A DNA stretch of 23,985 nucleotides from Dactylosporangium sp. AC04546. GTDB taxonomy: Bacteria; Actinomycetota; Actinomycetes; Mycobacteriales; Micromonosporaceae. Shown here piece after piece: positions 1-7,998 of this stretch. The stretch lies in NCBI RefSeq assembly GCF_022095675.1, contig NZ_JAHYSG010000155.1:1-23985 (forward strand). The letters are read 5' to 3'. Positions within the stretch are counted from its first letter, which is position 1. Each line of letters opens with the position of its first letter. The notes beneath the pieces are model-generated. The model worked only from the letters and a program-made list of their open reading frames with translations. It ran no database searches and had not been told where the DNA came from. Made by a program: the position numbers and the translations under genes.

Positions 1-2
1 CT

Positions 3-311
3 TTTGCTCCGCCGCCGGTCGTCGCCCCGCCTCCCGTGGTTGCTCAGCCCCCGTCGGCGGCGCCGGTGTTCGGGCCGGTCGACCTCAACGCGGCGACGGC
101 GGCGCAGCTCGCGGGATTCGGGGAGTTCGACCTCGCACGGGCCGAGCAGATCGTCGCCGAGCGGACCGCCCGGGGCGGCTTCTCGTCGGTGGAGGAGTTC
201 GCGGCCGTGGCCCAGCTGGCGCCGCACCAGCTGGCCCGCTTGCGGCCGCAGGTCCGCTGCGGTCCGCGCCCGGACGGCCCCACGGCTGGCGGCCGCCTCC
301 TCGACTTCTAG
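3..311 (+). CDS. Helix-hairpin-helix (ComEA-like) protein, 3' end only
   Basis: This is the C-terminal part of a protein whose start lies before the window; the reading frame is open from base 3 to a TAG at 309-311. The visible protein opens with a Pro/Val/Ala-rich linker and then carries a helix-hairpin-helix domain beginning DLNAATAAQLAGFGEF, with the GGFSSVEEF second helix and LAPHQLARLRPQV end typical of ComEA-type HhH modules. Such modules bind DNA in ComEA, but they also occur at the end of unrelated actinobacterial membrane proteins, so the function stays open. The last ~18 residues after RPQV (RCGPRPDGPTAGGRLLDF) do not look like part of the HhH fold; they are encoded by the first unit of a 110-bp tandem repeat that continues past the stop codon. 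An internal ATG at 36 is not needed as a start because the frame is open upstream. Confidence 0.7.
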   Translation, partial: FAPPPVVAPPPVVAQPPSAAPVFGPVDLNAATAAQLAGFGEFDLARAEQIVAERTARGGFSSVEEFAAVAQLAPHQLARLRPQVRCGPRPDGPTAGGRLLDF

Positions 312-514
312 CCCCGCGGCCCCAGTTGGCGCCGCACGGGCTGGTCCGCTTGCGGTCCCAGGTTCGCTGTGGCCCGCGCGCGGACGGCCCTCCGGCTGGT
401 GGCCGTCTCCTCGACTTCTAGCTCGGCGGGCTCAGCTGGCGCCGCACGAGCTGGCCCGCTGCGGCCCGCGCCCGGACGCCCCACCGCCGGCGGCCGCATC
501 CTCGGCTTCCAGCC
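213..514. repeat. Three tandem ~110-bp units duplicating the gene's 3' end
   Basis: Units start at 213, 323 and 433, each with CAG(C/T)TGGCGCCGCAC, giving an exact 110-bp period. Unit 1 lies inside the HhH gene and includes its stop codon (309-311). Unit 2 repeats everything including the CTCCTCGACTTCTAG ending, with its TAG at 419-421; by hand count it is roughly 84% identical to unit 1. Unit 3 is shorter: it lacks about 17-18 bases after the CTGGCCCGCT stretch, and its stop-equivalent has decayed to TTCCAGCC. Because 110 is not a multiple of three, and a stop ends unit 1, units 2 and 3 are not translated as an extension. This looks like an old tandem duplication of a gene end, decaying with distance from the gene. 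Confidence 0.85.
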
Positions 515-667
515 CGGCTGTGACGTCGATCGATCCACCCTCGCCTTGTCCGTGCCGATGGAGGGTAGATCGACCAACGTCTTTCGCCAAGAGCGGAGCC
601 GGCCTCTCGTGGCGGACCGGCGGCGGGAGCGGGTGCGGAGGTGCGGTCGGCGGGCTCGGGGGTGCGG
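312..667. other. Gene-free stretch between convergent genes
   Basis: No plausible gene lies here. It holds units 2 and 3 of the 110-bp tandem repeat (to about 514) and a 21-bp imperfect inverted repeat (522-581). Near the end of the LacI gene there is also a short direct repeat of GGTGCGGTCGGCGGGC at 640-655 and 661-676 (one mismatch, 21-bp period); the second copy runs into the last codons of that gene. The long open frames crossing this stretch are artefacts of high GC. Confidence 0.7.
522..581. repeat. Dispersed hairpin element, copy 1
   Basis: The left arm (522-542) and right arm (561-581) are reverse complements at 18 of 21 positions around an 18-nt loop. The right arm begins GAGGGTAGATCGACC and ends CGTC. 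The same arms occur again at 23868-23928 with a different loop, so this is a repeated element rather than a chance palindrome. It lies between the 3' ends of two converging genes (HhH protein and LacI regulator). It could act as a bidirectional terminator or be a REP/MITE-like element. There is no U-tract, as is usual in actinomycetes. Confidence 0.75.
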
Positions 668-1702
668 TCAGCGGGCGCGGCGGGCGCGGGTCCGAGGCTT
701 GGCGCTCGACTCGCGGACCACCAGGTCGGGCTGGAAGACCACGTGGCGGTGCTCGTGGCGGCCGTCGTCCTCGATCTCCTCCAGCAGCAGCGCCGCGGCC
801 GTGCGGCCCAGCTGCTCGCGCGGCTGGCGGATCGACGACAACGGCACGGCGGCGGCCGCGGCGAACTCGATGTCGTCGTACCCGACGATGGCCACGTCCT
901 GCGGCACCCGGATCCCGCGCAGGGTCATCTCCTGGAGCACGCCCAGCGCGAGCAGGTCGTTGGCGCAGAAGACCGCCGTGGGACGGTCGGCGGCCGGCAG
1001 CGCCGCGATCTCCGCGGCGGCCGCGCGGCCCGACGCCACCGTCAGGTTCGGGGTCGCCACCACCGACAGCGACGCGTGGCCCGCCGTGGCCGCGGCGATG
1101 CCCGCGTGCCGGTCGTGGACCTGGGTCAGCGTCGCCGGGCCGCCGACGAACGCGATGTGCTGGTGGCCCTGCTCCACCAGGTGCTCGCCGGCGAGCCGGC
1201 CGCCCAGGACGTCGTCGACGGCGACCGAGCAGCGGCTGTGCCGGCCCGAGCCGCGGTCGACCAGGACCACCGGCGTGCCGCGCTGGATGAGCAGCTCCAG
1301 GCGGGAGCCCGGCGACTCGTCGACCGGCGTGATGAGCACGCCCCGGACCCGCTGCTCCTCGAGCAGGTCGAGGTGGCGGTGCTCGCGGCCGGCGTCCTCG
1401 CCGCTGTTGCACACCACGACCATGACGCCGTGCTCCTCGGCGGCCGCCTCGGCGCCGCGGACCACGTCGGTGAAGAACGGGTTCGTCACGTCGAGGACGA
1501 CGAGGGCGATCTGCCGGCTCTGGCCCGCGCGCAGCTGGCGGGCGGAGTCGTTGCGGACATAGCCGAGCTCGGCGATCGCGTCGAGCACCCGCTGCCGCGT
1601 GCTCGTGGCCACGAGTTCGGGCCGGTTGAGCACGTTGCTGACGGTACCGATGGAGACGCCAGCGCGGCGGGCCACCTCTTTGATGCCGGTCGTCGTCGAC
1701 AT
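668..1702 (-). CDS. LacI-family transcriptional regulator, likely of the rhamnose operon
   Basis: A 344-residue protein of normal LacI/GalR length. The N-terminal HTH spans about residues 5-52 (IKEVARRAGVSIGTVSNVLN, then the hinge helix region). A periplasmic-binding-protein-like sensor domain follows, with the family landmarks NPFF near the first strand, VDRG, FVGGP, FCANDLLALG and VGYDDIEF. The start is the ATG at 1702-1700, with a modest GGAG at 1710-1707. The gene is divergent from the rhamnose operon across 144 bp that contain a LacI-type palindrome, so the natural inference is a local repressor released by rhamnose or a pathway intermediate. Ligand identity is inferred only from position. 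The C-terminus ends in a short Arg-rich tail. Confidence 0.88.
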   Translation of the reverse strand: MSTTTGIKEVARRAGVSIGTVSNVLNRPELVATSTRQRVLDAIAELGYVRNDSARQLRAGQSRQIALVVLDVTNPFFTDVVRGAEAAAEEHGVMVVVCNSGEDAGREHRHLDLLEEQRVRGVLITPVDESPGSRLELLIQRGTPVVLVDRGSGRHSRCSVAVDDVLGGRLAGEHLVEQGHQHIAFVGGPATLTQVHDRHAGIAAATAGHASLSVVATPNLTVASGRAAAAEIAALPAADRPTAVFCANDLLALGVLQEMTLRGIRVPQDVAIVGYDDIEFAAAAAVPLSSIRQPREQLGRTAAALLLEEIEDDGRHEHRHVVFQPDLVVRESSAKPRTRARRAR

Positions 1703-1755
1703 GGGACTCCAAGAGACAGGGGCGGTGTATCAAAACGGTAACGCGATCGAAACCC

Positions 1756-1785
1756 TTGACGCGGTCTCGGTCGGCCTTCTACCGT
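1756..1785 (+). promoter_or_regulatory. Candidate promoter of the rhamnose operon
   Basis: TTGACG at 1756-1761 and TACCGT at 1780-1785 are separated by 18 nt, close to the actinobacterial housekeeping pattern TTGACR-N16-18-TAnnnT. Transcription would start around 1791-1793, just before the LacI-type palindrome, an arrangement that fits repression by blocking the polymerase. The -10 is not a strong match, so this remains a prediction. Confidence 0.5.
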
Positions 1786-1801
1786 CAGCTTAGTCACGCC
1801 A

Positions 1802-1826
1802 TGAAACGTTTCACAAGAACGTTTCA
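1802..1826. promoter_or_regulatory. LacI-type operator, palindrome plus repeated half-site
   Basis: TGAAACGTTTCA at 1802-1813 is a perfect 12-bp palindrome with the central CG typical of LacI/GalR operators. The half AACGTTTCA (1805-1813) recurs exactly at 1818-1826 after a 4-bp gap, giving a second, weaker operator (9 of 12 matches) centred 13 bp downstream. Both sit between the predicted transcription start and the ribosome binding site GAAGGAG (1831-1837) of the first transporter gene. The divergent LacI protein is the obvious ligand. Confidence 0.75.
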
Positions 1827-1846
1827 ACAAGAAGGAGAACCCGTCA

Positions 1847-3343
1847 GTGACCGGTCCGCTGCTCGCCCTCGACGGCGTGAGCAAGTCCTTCGGCGCCGTC
1901 GCCGCACTGCGCGACGTGCGGCTGGAGCTGCACGCCGGCGAGGCGCACGCGCTGGTCGGCGAGAACGGTGCCGGGAAGTCGACGCTGGTGAAGATCCTCG
2001 CCGGCGCGCACGCCCCCGACACCGGCACTCTGACGCTCGACGGCAAGCCGCTCACGTTCGCCGGCCCGGCCGACGCCCGCGCCGCCGGCATCGCCGTCAT
2101 CTACCAGGAGCCGACGCTCTTCCCCGACCTCTCCGTCGCCGAGAACATCTTCATGGGCCGCCAGCCGCTGCGCGGCCTGCGCCGCATCGACGCCGGCGAG
2201 ATGCGCCGCCGTACCGCCGAGCTGTTCACCCGCCTCGGCGTGCACCTCGACCCCGACCGGCCGGCCCGCGGCCTGTCGATCGCCGACCAGCAGCTGGTCG
2301 AGATCGCCAAGGCGCTGTCGTTCGACGCCCGGGTGCTCGTCATGGACGAGCCGACCGCGGCGCTGTCCGGCGTCGAGGTCGAGCGGCTCTTCTCGGTCGC
2401 GCGGTCCCTCAGGGACAACGGCGCGGCGGTGCTGTTCATCTCGCACCGCTTCGACGAGGTGTTCGCGCTGTGCCAGCGCATCACCGTCATGCGTGACGGG
2501 CAGTGGGTCTCCACCGACCCCGCCGGCGAGCTCACCGTCGACCAGGTGGTGCGCCGGATGGTCGGCCGCGAGGTGTCCGCACTGTTCCCAAAGGGGGCGG
2601 CCGAGGTCGGCGAGGCGCGCCTCGAGGTCGAGCACCTGACGAAGGCCGGGGTGTTCACCGACGTCTCCTTCACGGTCCACAGTGGAGAGATCGTCGCGCT
2701 CGCGGGCCTCGTCGGGGCCGGTCGCTCGGAGGTCATCCGCGCGGTGTTCGGGATCGACAAGTACGACTCCGGCGAAGTGCGGGTCGATGGCAGGACGATG
2801 CGGAAGGGCAACCCCCAGGCCGCCATCGCCGCCGGGCTCGCCCTCGTCCCCGAGGACCGCCGTCAGCAGGGCCTGGTCATGGAGCTGTCGGTCGAGCGCA
2901 ACGCCACACTGCCCCGCCGCTGGAACCTGGCCGGCCTCGGGCTGCTGTTCGGCTCCGCCGAGCGCCGTGAAGCCCGCACCTGGGCCGAGCGCCTGCAGGT
3001 CAAGGCGGCCCGGCTCAGCGACCCGGTGTCCACCCTGTCCGGCGGCAACCAGCAGAAGGTCGTCCTCGCCAAGTGGCTCTCGACCGAGCCGCGCGTGCTC
3101 ATCGTCGACGAGCCGACCCGCGGCATCGACGTGGGCACCAAGGCCGAGGTGCACCGGCTGCTGAGCAACCTGGCCATGGAGGGCGTCGCCGTCCTCATGG
3201 TCTCCAGCGAGCTGCCCGAGGTCCTCGGCATGGCCGACCGGGTGCTCGTCATGCACGAAGGGCGGCTCGCCGCCGACATCCCCCGCACCGAAGCCGACGA
3301 GGAGTCCGTGATGCTGGCAGCGACCGGCCAGGTGAGCGCATGA
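1847..3343 (+). CDS. rhaT: Sugar ABC transporter ATP-binding protein (rhamnose)
   Basis: A 498-residue ATPase with two fused ABC domains, as in the CUT2 family (RbsA/XylG/RhaT). Domain 1 has Walker [10 protein letters not shown] at residues 38-46, and Walker [12 protein letters not shown]. Domain 2 has the degenerate Walker [10 protein letters not shown] typical of this family, a good signature LSGGNQQK and Walker [13 protein letters not shown]. It would power rhamnose uptake with the two permeases and the binding protein downstream. The GTG start at 1847 has GAAGGAG nine bases upstream. Its stop overlaps the next gene in ATGA. The substrate is assigned from the catabolic genes in the same operon. 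The symbol follows rhizobial naming; E. coli rhaT is an unrelated symporter. Confidence 0.9.
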   Translation: MTGPLLALDGVSKSFGAVAALRDVRLELHAGEAHALVGENGAGKSTLVKILAGAHAPDTGTLTLDGKPLTFAGPADARAAGIAVIYQEPTLFPDLSVAENIFMGRQPLRGLRRIDAGEMRRRTAELFTRLGVHLDPDRPARGLSIADQQLVEIAKALSFDARVLVMDEPTAALSGVEVERLFSVARSLRDNGAAVLFISHRFDEVFALCQRITVMRDGQWVSTDPAGELTVDQVVRRMVGREVSALFPKGAAEVGEARLEVEHLTKAGVFTDVSFTVHSGEIVALAGLVGAGRSEVIRAVFGIDKYDSGEVRVDGRTMRKGNPQAAIAAGLALVPEDRRQQGLVMELSVERNATLPRRWNLAGLGLLFGSAERREARTWAERLQVKAARLSDPVSTLSGGNQQKVVLAKWLSTEPRVLIVDEPTRGIDVGTKAEVHRLLSNLAMEGVAVLMVSSELPEVLGMADRVLVMHEGRLAADIPRTEADEESVMLAATGQVSA

Positions 3344-4356
3344 CCGCCGTCGCCGAGCGGGTGCAGAAGAGCGAGAAGACCCGGGTCACCCACCGGGTGT
3401 TCCTGGTCCGCGAGCTCGGCATCGTCGTCGCGCTGGCCCTGCTCATCGGGATCACCGCGATCACCAACCCGCGGTTCCTGTCCGCGCAGAGCGTCAAGGA
3501 CCTGCTGCTCGGCTCGACGATCCTGGCGATCCTCGCGACCGGCCAGGCGATCGTGGTCATCACCCGCAACGTCGACCTGTCGGTCGGCTCCGTCCTCGGC
3601 CTGTCGGCGTTCCTCACCGGCACGCTGTACCTCGACCACCCGGGCCTGCCGATCCCGGTGGTCGTCCTGGCCGGCGCGGCACTCGGGGCGGTGTGCGGCG
3701 CGGTCAACGGTGCCCTCATCGCCGCCGCCCGGGTGCCGGCGCTGGTCGTCACGCTCGGCACGCTGTACGTCTTCCGCGGCATCGACTACCAGTGGGCCAA
3801 GGGCAAGCAGATCAACGCGGCCGACATCCCGGCGTCGTTCCTGCACCTCGGCACGCGCACGGTCCTCGGCGTGCCGGTGCTCACCGTGTTCGCGGTCGTC
3901 GTCGTGCTCTGCGCCGGCTATTTCCTCAAGTCGTACCGCAGCGGCCGCGAGCTGTACGCGATCGGCTCCGACCCCGCCGCCGCCCGGCTGTCGGGCATCG
4001 CCGTCGGCCGGCGCGTCTTCTACGCCTTCGTCGCGAGCGGCGCCCTGGCCGGCCTGGCCGGCGTGCTGTACGTGGCCCGCTTCGGCACCCTCGACGCCAA
4101 CGCCGGCAACGGCCAGGAGCTCAACGTCGTGGCCGCGGTCGTGGTCGGCGGCGTCGCCATCTTCGGCGGCAGCGGCTCGGTCTACGGCGCGGCGCTCGGC
4201 GCCATGCTGCTCACCACGATCGGCAGCGCGCTGCCGGTGCTCGGCACCACCCCGTTCTGGCAGCGCGCCGCCGTCGGTGCCCTGATCCTGGCCGCGATCG
4301 GCCTCGACCGCGCCCTGTCCGTGCGGGTCGCCAAGCAGCTCGGAGGAGCGAAATGA
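3340..4356 (+). CDS. rhaP: Sugar ABC transporter permease 1 (rhamnose)
   Basis: A 338-residue hydrophobic protein of the CUT2 (RbsC-like) permease family. It has a short charged cytoplasmic N-terminus, then many membrane segments. Family landmarks include the early [20 protein letters not shown] segment, the [20 protein letters not shown] segment, the cytoplasmic loop [15 protein letters not shown] that contacts the ATPase, and [21 protein letters not shown] near the end. The ATG at 3340 overlaps the ATPase stop (ATGA), so translation is probably coupled. It would form the membrane channel as a heterodimer with the next gene product. Confidence 0.9.
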   Translation: MTAVAERVQKSEKTRVTHRVFLVRELGIVVALALLIGITAITNPRFLSAQSVKDLLLGSTILAILATGQAIVVITRNVDLSVGSVLGLSAFLTGTLYLDHPGLPIPVVVLAGAALGAVCGAVNGALIAAARVPALVVTLGTLYVFRGIDYQWAKGKQINAADIPASFLHLGTRTVLGVPVLTVFAVVVVLCAGYFLKSYRSGRELYAIGSDPAAARLSGIAVGRRVFYAFVASGALAGLAGVLYVARFGTLDANAGNGQELNVVAAVVVGGVAIFGGSGSVYGAALGAMLLTTIGSALPVLGTTPFWQRAAVGALILAAIGLDRALSVRVAKQLGGAK

Positions 4357-5375
4357 CCGACCTCGCCAAGGCGACCGAGGCGCCCAAGGCCTCGAAGGCG
4401 CAGGCCGCACGGCGGACCCTCGGCTCCTGGGACGTCGTCGTCATCGTCGCCCTGATCCTCGTGGTCGTCATCGGCGCGTCGACCATCGACGGCGTGGCCA
4501 GCCCGCGGTTCTGGCGGTTCGTCACGCTCGAGGTGATCCCGATCGCGATCATCGCCCTGCCGATGACGCTCGTCGTCATCACCGGCGAGATCGACCTGTC
4601 GGTCGCCAGCGTCCTCGGCCTCACCTGCGCCGTGATGGGCGACCTGTGGGCGCGCGGCGTGACCAGCCTGCCGCTGCTCGTCGTGCTGTGCCTGCTGCTC
4701 GGCGCGGTGGCCGGCGCGATCAACGGCCTGTTCGTGACCGTCTTCGGCCTGCCGTCCCTCGCCGTCACCATCGGCACCCTGGCCCTGTACCGCGGCCTCG
4801 CCTACGTGGTGCTGGGGGACCGGGCCATCTCCGACTACCCGAGTTCCTGGACCGACTCGGCGGTCAGCGCGATCCCCGGGCTCACCATCCCGTGGTTCAT
4901 CCTGGTCGTCGCCGCCCTGGCCGTGCTCTTCGGCGTGGTACTGCACGCCACGCCGATCGGCCGCGGGCTCTACGCCATGGGCAACAACGCGGAGGCCGCC
5001 CGGTTCGCCGGGGTCGCGGTCGCCCGCACGAAATTCTGGCTGTTCGTCGCGACCGGCACGATGGCCTCGCTCGCCGGGGTGTTCTGGACGTTCCGCTTCG
5101 CCAGCGCCCGCGCCGACAACGGCAACGGCCTGGAGCTCGCCGTCGTCGCGGCGGTGCTCCTGGGCGGCGTCTCCATCTTCGGCGGGCGCGGCGGCATGAT
5201 CGGCGTCATCGGCGCCGTCGTGCTGCTCAGCACGCTGCGCAACGCGTTGCAGCTGGCGTACGTGCCGGCCAACACGCTGACCATCGTCACCGGCTCGCTG
5301 CTCATCGCCTCGGTCGTCGGACCGAACGTCGTCGGGATGGCGCGGGAGCGCCTGCGTCGCCGGCGGCCCGCATAA
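4353..5375 (+). CDS. rhaQ: Sugar ABC transporter permease 2 (rhamnose)
   Basis: A 340-residue CUT2-type permease, related to but clearly distinct from permease 1. It has an Ala/Lys-rich cytoplasmic N-terminus, then membrane segments with MTLVVITGEIDLSVASVLGL, the coupling loop YAMGNNAEAARFAGVAV, and AVLLGGVSIFGGRGGMIGVIGA. It ends in a strongly basic RERLRRRRPA tail facing the cytoplasm. The ATG at 4353 overlaps the previous stop as ATGA, with GGAGGAG a few bases before. Two non-identical permeases match the rhizobial and actinobacterial rhamnose transporter layout. Confidence 0.9.
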   Translation: MTDLAKATEAPKASKAQAARRTLGSWDVVVIVALILVVVIGASTIDGVASPRFWRFVTLEVIPIAIIALPMTLVVITGEIDLSVASVLGLTCAVMGDLWARGVTSLPLLVVLCLLLGAVAGAINGLFVTVFGLPSLAVTIGTLALYRGLAYVVLGDRAISDYPSSWTDSAVSAIPGLTIPWFILVVAALAVLFGVVLHATPIGRGLYAMGNNAEAARFAGVAVARTKFWLFVATGTMASLAGVFWTFRFASARADNGNGLELAVVAAVLLGGVSIFGGRGGMIGVIGAVVLLSTLRNALQLAYVPANTLTIVTGSLLIASVVGPNVVGMARERLRRRRPA

Positions 5376-5426
5376 CGCAACACCCCCACGACACCCCAAT
5401 GTCATGGCACCCCCTGAAAGGATTCA

Positions 5427-6476
5427 ATGAGCATGCGAAAGGTCATCGCACTCGCGGTCGCGGCCGCGCTCGCGTTCACCGCCACCGCCTGCGCCGAGGA
5501 CGAGACCCCGTCGTCGGGCAGCAGCGGCGGCACCGGGGGCGGCGGTATCAAGAGCGGCCTGAAGGTCGCGTTCCTGCCCAAGCAGGTGAACAACCCGTAC
5601 TTCGACACCTCCGACAACAAGGGCGGCAAGGTCGCGGTCGAGGAGTTCAAGGGCGTCTACAGCGAGACCGGCCCGTCCGAGGCCAGCCCGTCGGCCCAGG
5701 TGAGCTACATCAACACGCTGTCGCAGCAGGGCACCAACGTCATCGCGGTGTCGGCGAACGACAAGGACGCCATCTGCGGCGCCCTCAAGGAGGCCCGCAC
5801 CGCCGGCGCCAAGGTCGTCACCTACGACTCCGACACCAAGCCCGAGTGCCGTGACCTGTTCATCAACCAGGCCACCTCCGAGGGCATCGCGAAGGTCCAG
5901 ATCAAGCTCATCTCCGACGCGATCGGCCCCGACGGCGGCGAGATCGCGATCCTCTCGGCGACGGCCAACGCCACGAACCAGAACGCCTGGATCGAGATGA
6001 TGAAGCAGGAGCTGAACAAGCCGGAGTACAGCAAGCTCAAGCTCGTCGACACCGTCTACGGCGACGACGACGACCAGAAGTCCTTCCAGGAGGCCCAGGG
6101 CCTGCTGGCCAAGCACCCGAACCTCAAGGGCATCATCTCGCCGACCACCGTCGGCGTCGCCGCCGCCGGCCGCTACCTGTCCGGCTCCACGTACAAGGGC
6201 AAGGTCCAGCTCACCGGCCTCGGCACCCCGAACCAGATGCGCGCCTACGTCAAGGACGGCACGGTCAAGGCCTTCGCGCTGTGGAACCCGGCGGACCTCG
6301 GCTACCTCGCCGCCTGGGCGGGCGCCTCGCTCGCGTCCGGCCTGATCACCGGCAAGGAGGGCGACAAGTTCACCGCCGGCAAGCTCGGCGAGTTCACGGT
6401 GGGCAAGGACGCCACGGTACTGCTCGGCGACCCGTTCACCTTCAAGGCCGACAACATCGACCAGTTCAACTTCTGA
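5427..6476 (+). CDS. rhaS: Rhamnose ABC transporter substrate-binding lipoprotein
   Basis: A 349-residue exported lipoprotein. The N-terminus has basic residues, an Ala/Val/Leu-rich hydrophobic stretch, and a lipobox Ala-Thr-Ala-Cys with Cys22 as the lipidation site. A Ser/Gly-rich linker follows, then a periplasmic-binding-protein fold starting LKVAFLPKQVNNPYF, typical of ribose/rhamnose binding proteins. It captures the sugar outside the membrane for the two permeases. Two starts are possible: ATG 5427 lies only 4 nt after the GAAAGGA site (5416-5422), while ATG 5433 lies 10 nt after it and still gives a complete signal (MRKVIAL...). It follows permease 2 after 51 bp. Substrate is inferred from the operon. 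Confidence 0.9.
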   Translation: MSMRKVIALAVAAALAFTATACAEDETPSSGSSGGTGGGGIKSGLKVAFLPKQVNNPYFDTSDNKGGKVAVEEFKGVYSETGPSEASPSAQVSYINTLSQQGTNVIAVSANDKDAICGALKEARTAGAKVVTYDSDTKPECRDLFINQATSEGIAKVQIKLISDAIGPDGGEIAILSATANATNQNAWIEMMKQELNKPEYSKLKLVDTVYGDDDDQKSFQEAQGLLAKHPNLKGIISPTTVGVAAAGRYLSGSTYKGKVQLTGLGTPNQMRAYVKDGTVKAFALWNPADLGYLAAWAGASLASGLITGKEGDKFTAGKLGEFTVGKDATVLLGDPFTFKADNIDQFNF

Positions 6477-6499
6477 TCCGTCAGGAAAGGGGCCGTGGC

Positions 6500-6823
6500 G
6501 TGCGCCGGGTCTGCTTCACACTCCAGGTCAAACCGGACCGGCTCGAGGAGTACCGGCGCCGCCACGCCCACGTCTGGCCGGACATGCTCAGGGCACTGCG
6601 CGACGCCGGCTGGCACGACTACCAGCTCTTCCTGCGCGACGACGGCCTGCTCGTCGGCACCCTCCTCACCGAGGACCTCGTCGCCGCGCAGGCCGCCATG
6701 GACGCCACCGAGGTGTCCGCGCGGTGGGAGGCCGAGATGGCCGACTTCTTCATCAGCGGGCGACACCTGGTCGTCCTCGACGAGGTGTTCAACCTGGAGC
6801 ACCAGCTTGGAGCATTGCGATGA
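6500..6823 (+). CDS. rhaM: L-rhamnose mutarotase
   Basis: A 107-residue enzyme that interconverts the alpha and beta anomers of L-rhamnose, feeding the right anomer to the isomerase. The sequence RRRHAHVWPDMLRALRDAGWHDYQLFL is the family core; the His falls at residue 22, the same number as the catalytic His recalled for E. coli RhaM. Length matches the family (about 104 residues). GTG 6500 is chosen because GGAAAGG (6484-6490) lies 9 nt upstream and the protein then starts where the fold starts. A longer open frame upstream overlaps the binding-protein gene and is spurious. The stop overlaps the isomerase start (ATGA). The rhizobial name is rhaU. Confidence 0.9.
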   Translation: MRRVCFTLQVKPDRLEEYRRRHAHVWPDMLRALRDAGWHDYQLFLRDDGLLVGTLLTEDLVAAQAAMDATEVSARWEAEMADFFISGRHLVVLDEVFNLEHQLGALR

Positions 6824-7998
6824 CTGAGCTCGCCCCGGAGACGCGGGCGCGTGTCGCGGCGCAGCTGCGCGGCCAGCGGATCGAGACGGCGTCCTGGGCG
6901 TACGGCAACTCGGGCACCCGGTTCAAGGTGTTCCCGCAGGAGGGCGTGCCCCGGGACCCGTACGAGAAGCTCGCGGACGCGGCCACCGTCCACCGGTTCA
7001 CCGGCGTCGCGCCCACGGTCGCCCTGCACATCCCGTGGGACCTGGTCGACGACTACGCCGACCTGGCCCGCCATGCCCGCGAGCTCGGCGTCTCGCTCGG
7101 TACCATCAACTCCAACGTCTTCCAGGACAACGACTACAAGCTCGGCAGCGTGACCAACCCCGACCCGGGCGTGCGGCGCAAGGCGATCGGGCACCTGCTC
7201 GAGTGCATCGACGTCATGGACCGCACCGGGTCGCGCGACCTGAAGCTGTGGTTCTCCGACGGCACCAACTACCCCGGGCAGGACGACGTCCGCACCCGCC
7301 AGGACCGCCTCGCCGAGGCCCTCGCCGAGACCTACGACCGGCTCGGCGGCGACCAGCGGATGCTGCTGGAGTACAAACTCTTCGAACCGGCCTTCTACAT
7401 GACCGACGTGCCGGACTGGGGCACCGCGTACGCCCACTGCGTCGCCCTCGGCGACCGCGCCCAGGTCGTCATCGACACCGGCCACCACGCGCCCGGCACC
7501 AACATCGAGTTCATCGTCGCGGTGCTGCTGCGGGCCGGGAAGCTCGGCGGCTTCGACTTCAACTCGCGGTTCTACGCCGACGACGACCTGATGGTCGGTG
7601 CGGCCGATCCGTTCCAGCTGTTCCGGATCATGCACGAGATCGTGCTGGCGGACGCCGTGTCCAGCAAGGGCATCGCGTTCATGCTCGACCAGTGCCACAA
7701 CATCGAGCCGAAGATCCCGGCCGTGATCCGCTCGGTGACGAACGTGCAGGAGGCGACGGCGAAGGCACTGCTCGTCGACCACGCGGCACTGCGGGCCGCC
7801 CAGGAGAGCGGGGACGTCCTCGGCGCCAACGAGGCGCTCATGGACGCGTACCACACCGACGTCCGGCCGCTGCTGCGCGAGCTGCGCGAGGAGCAGGGCC
7901 TGGACCCGGACCCGATCGGCGCGTACCGCCGGTCCGGCTACTTCGAGAAGATCCGCGCGGAGCGCGTGGGCGGAACACAAGCGGGCTGGGGAGCATGA
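6820..7998 (+). CDS. rhaI: L-rhamnose isomerase
   Basis: A 392-residue TIM-barrel isomerase converting L-rhamnose to L-rhamnulose in the cytoplasm. It resembles the Pseudomonas/Streptomyces-type rhamnose isomerase rather than E. coli RhaA. Likely metal-binding and catalytic segments are LEYKLFEP, VIDTGHHAPGTN and GGFDFNSRFYADDDLMVG, followed by LDQCHNIEPK. In the third segment the residue before FN is Asp where I recall His in the Pseudomonas enzyme; this may be normal for the actinobacterial subtype. ATG 6820 overlaps the mutarotase stop and the TGA overlaps the next ATG, so the gene sits inside a tightly coupled series. Confidence 0.92.
   Translation: MTELAPETRARVAAQLRGQRIETASWAYGNSGTRFKVFPQEGVPRDPYEKLADAATVHRFTGVAPTVALHIPWDLVDDYADLARHARELGVSLGTINSNVFQDNDYKLGSVTNPDPGVRRKAIGHLLECIDVMDRTGSRDLKLWFSDGTNYPGQDDVRTRQDRLAEALAETYDRLGGDQRMLLEYKLFEPAFYMTDVPDWGTAYAHCVALGDRAQVVIDTGHHAPGTNIEFIVAVLLRAGKLGGFDFNSRFYADDDLMVGAADPFQLFRIMHEIVLADAVSSKGIAFMLDQCHNIEPKIPAVIRSVTNVQEATAKALLVDHAALRAAQESGDVLGANEALMDAYHTDVRPLLRELREEQGLDPDPIGAYRRSGYFEKIRAERVGGTQAGWGA

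Noticed and set aside
36..311. ATG at 36 as the start of a small complete gene
   Set aside because: The frame is open to the window edge with a continuous Pro-rich linker, so the gene almost surely begins outside.
369..1562. Plus-strand open frames opposite the LacI gene
   Set aside because: Arg/Ser-rich shadow translations; the minus-strand LacI protein has full-length family motifs.
6281..6499. N-terminal extension of the mutarotase frame into the binding-protein gene
   Set aside because: Arg-rich shadow sequence; GTG 6500 has a ribosome binding site and gives the family's normal length.
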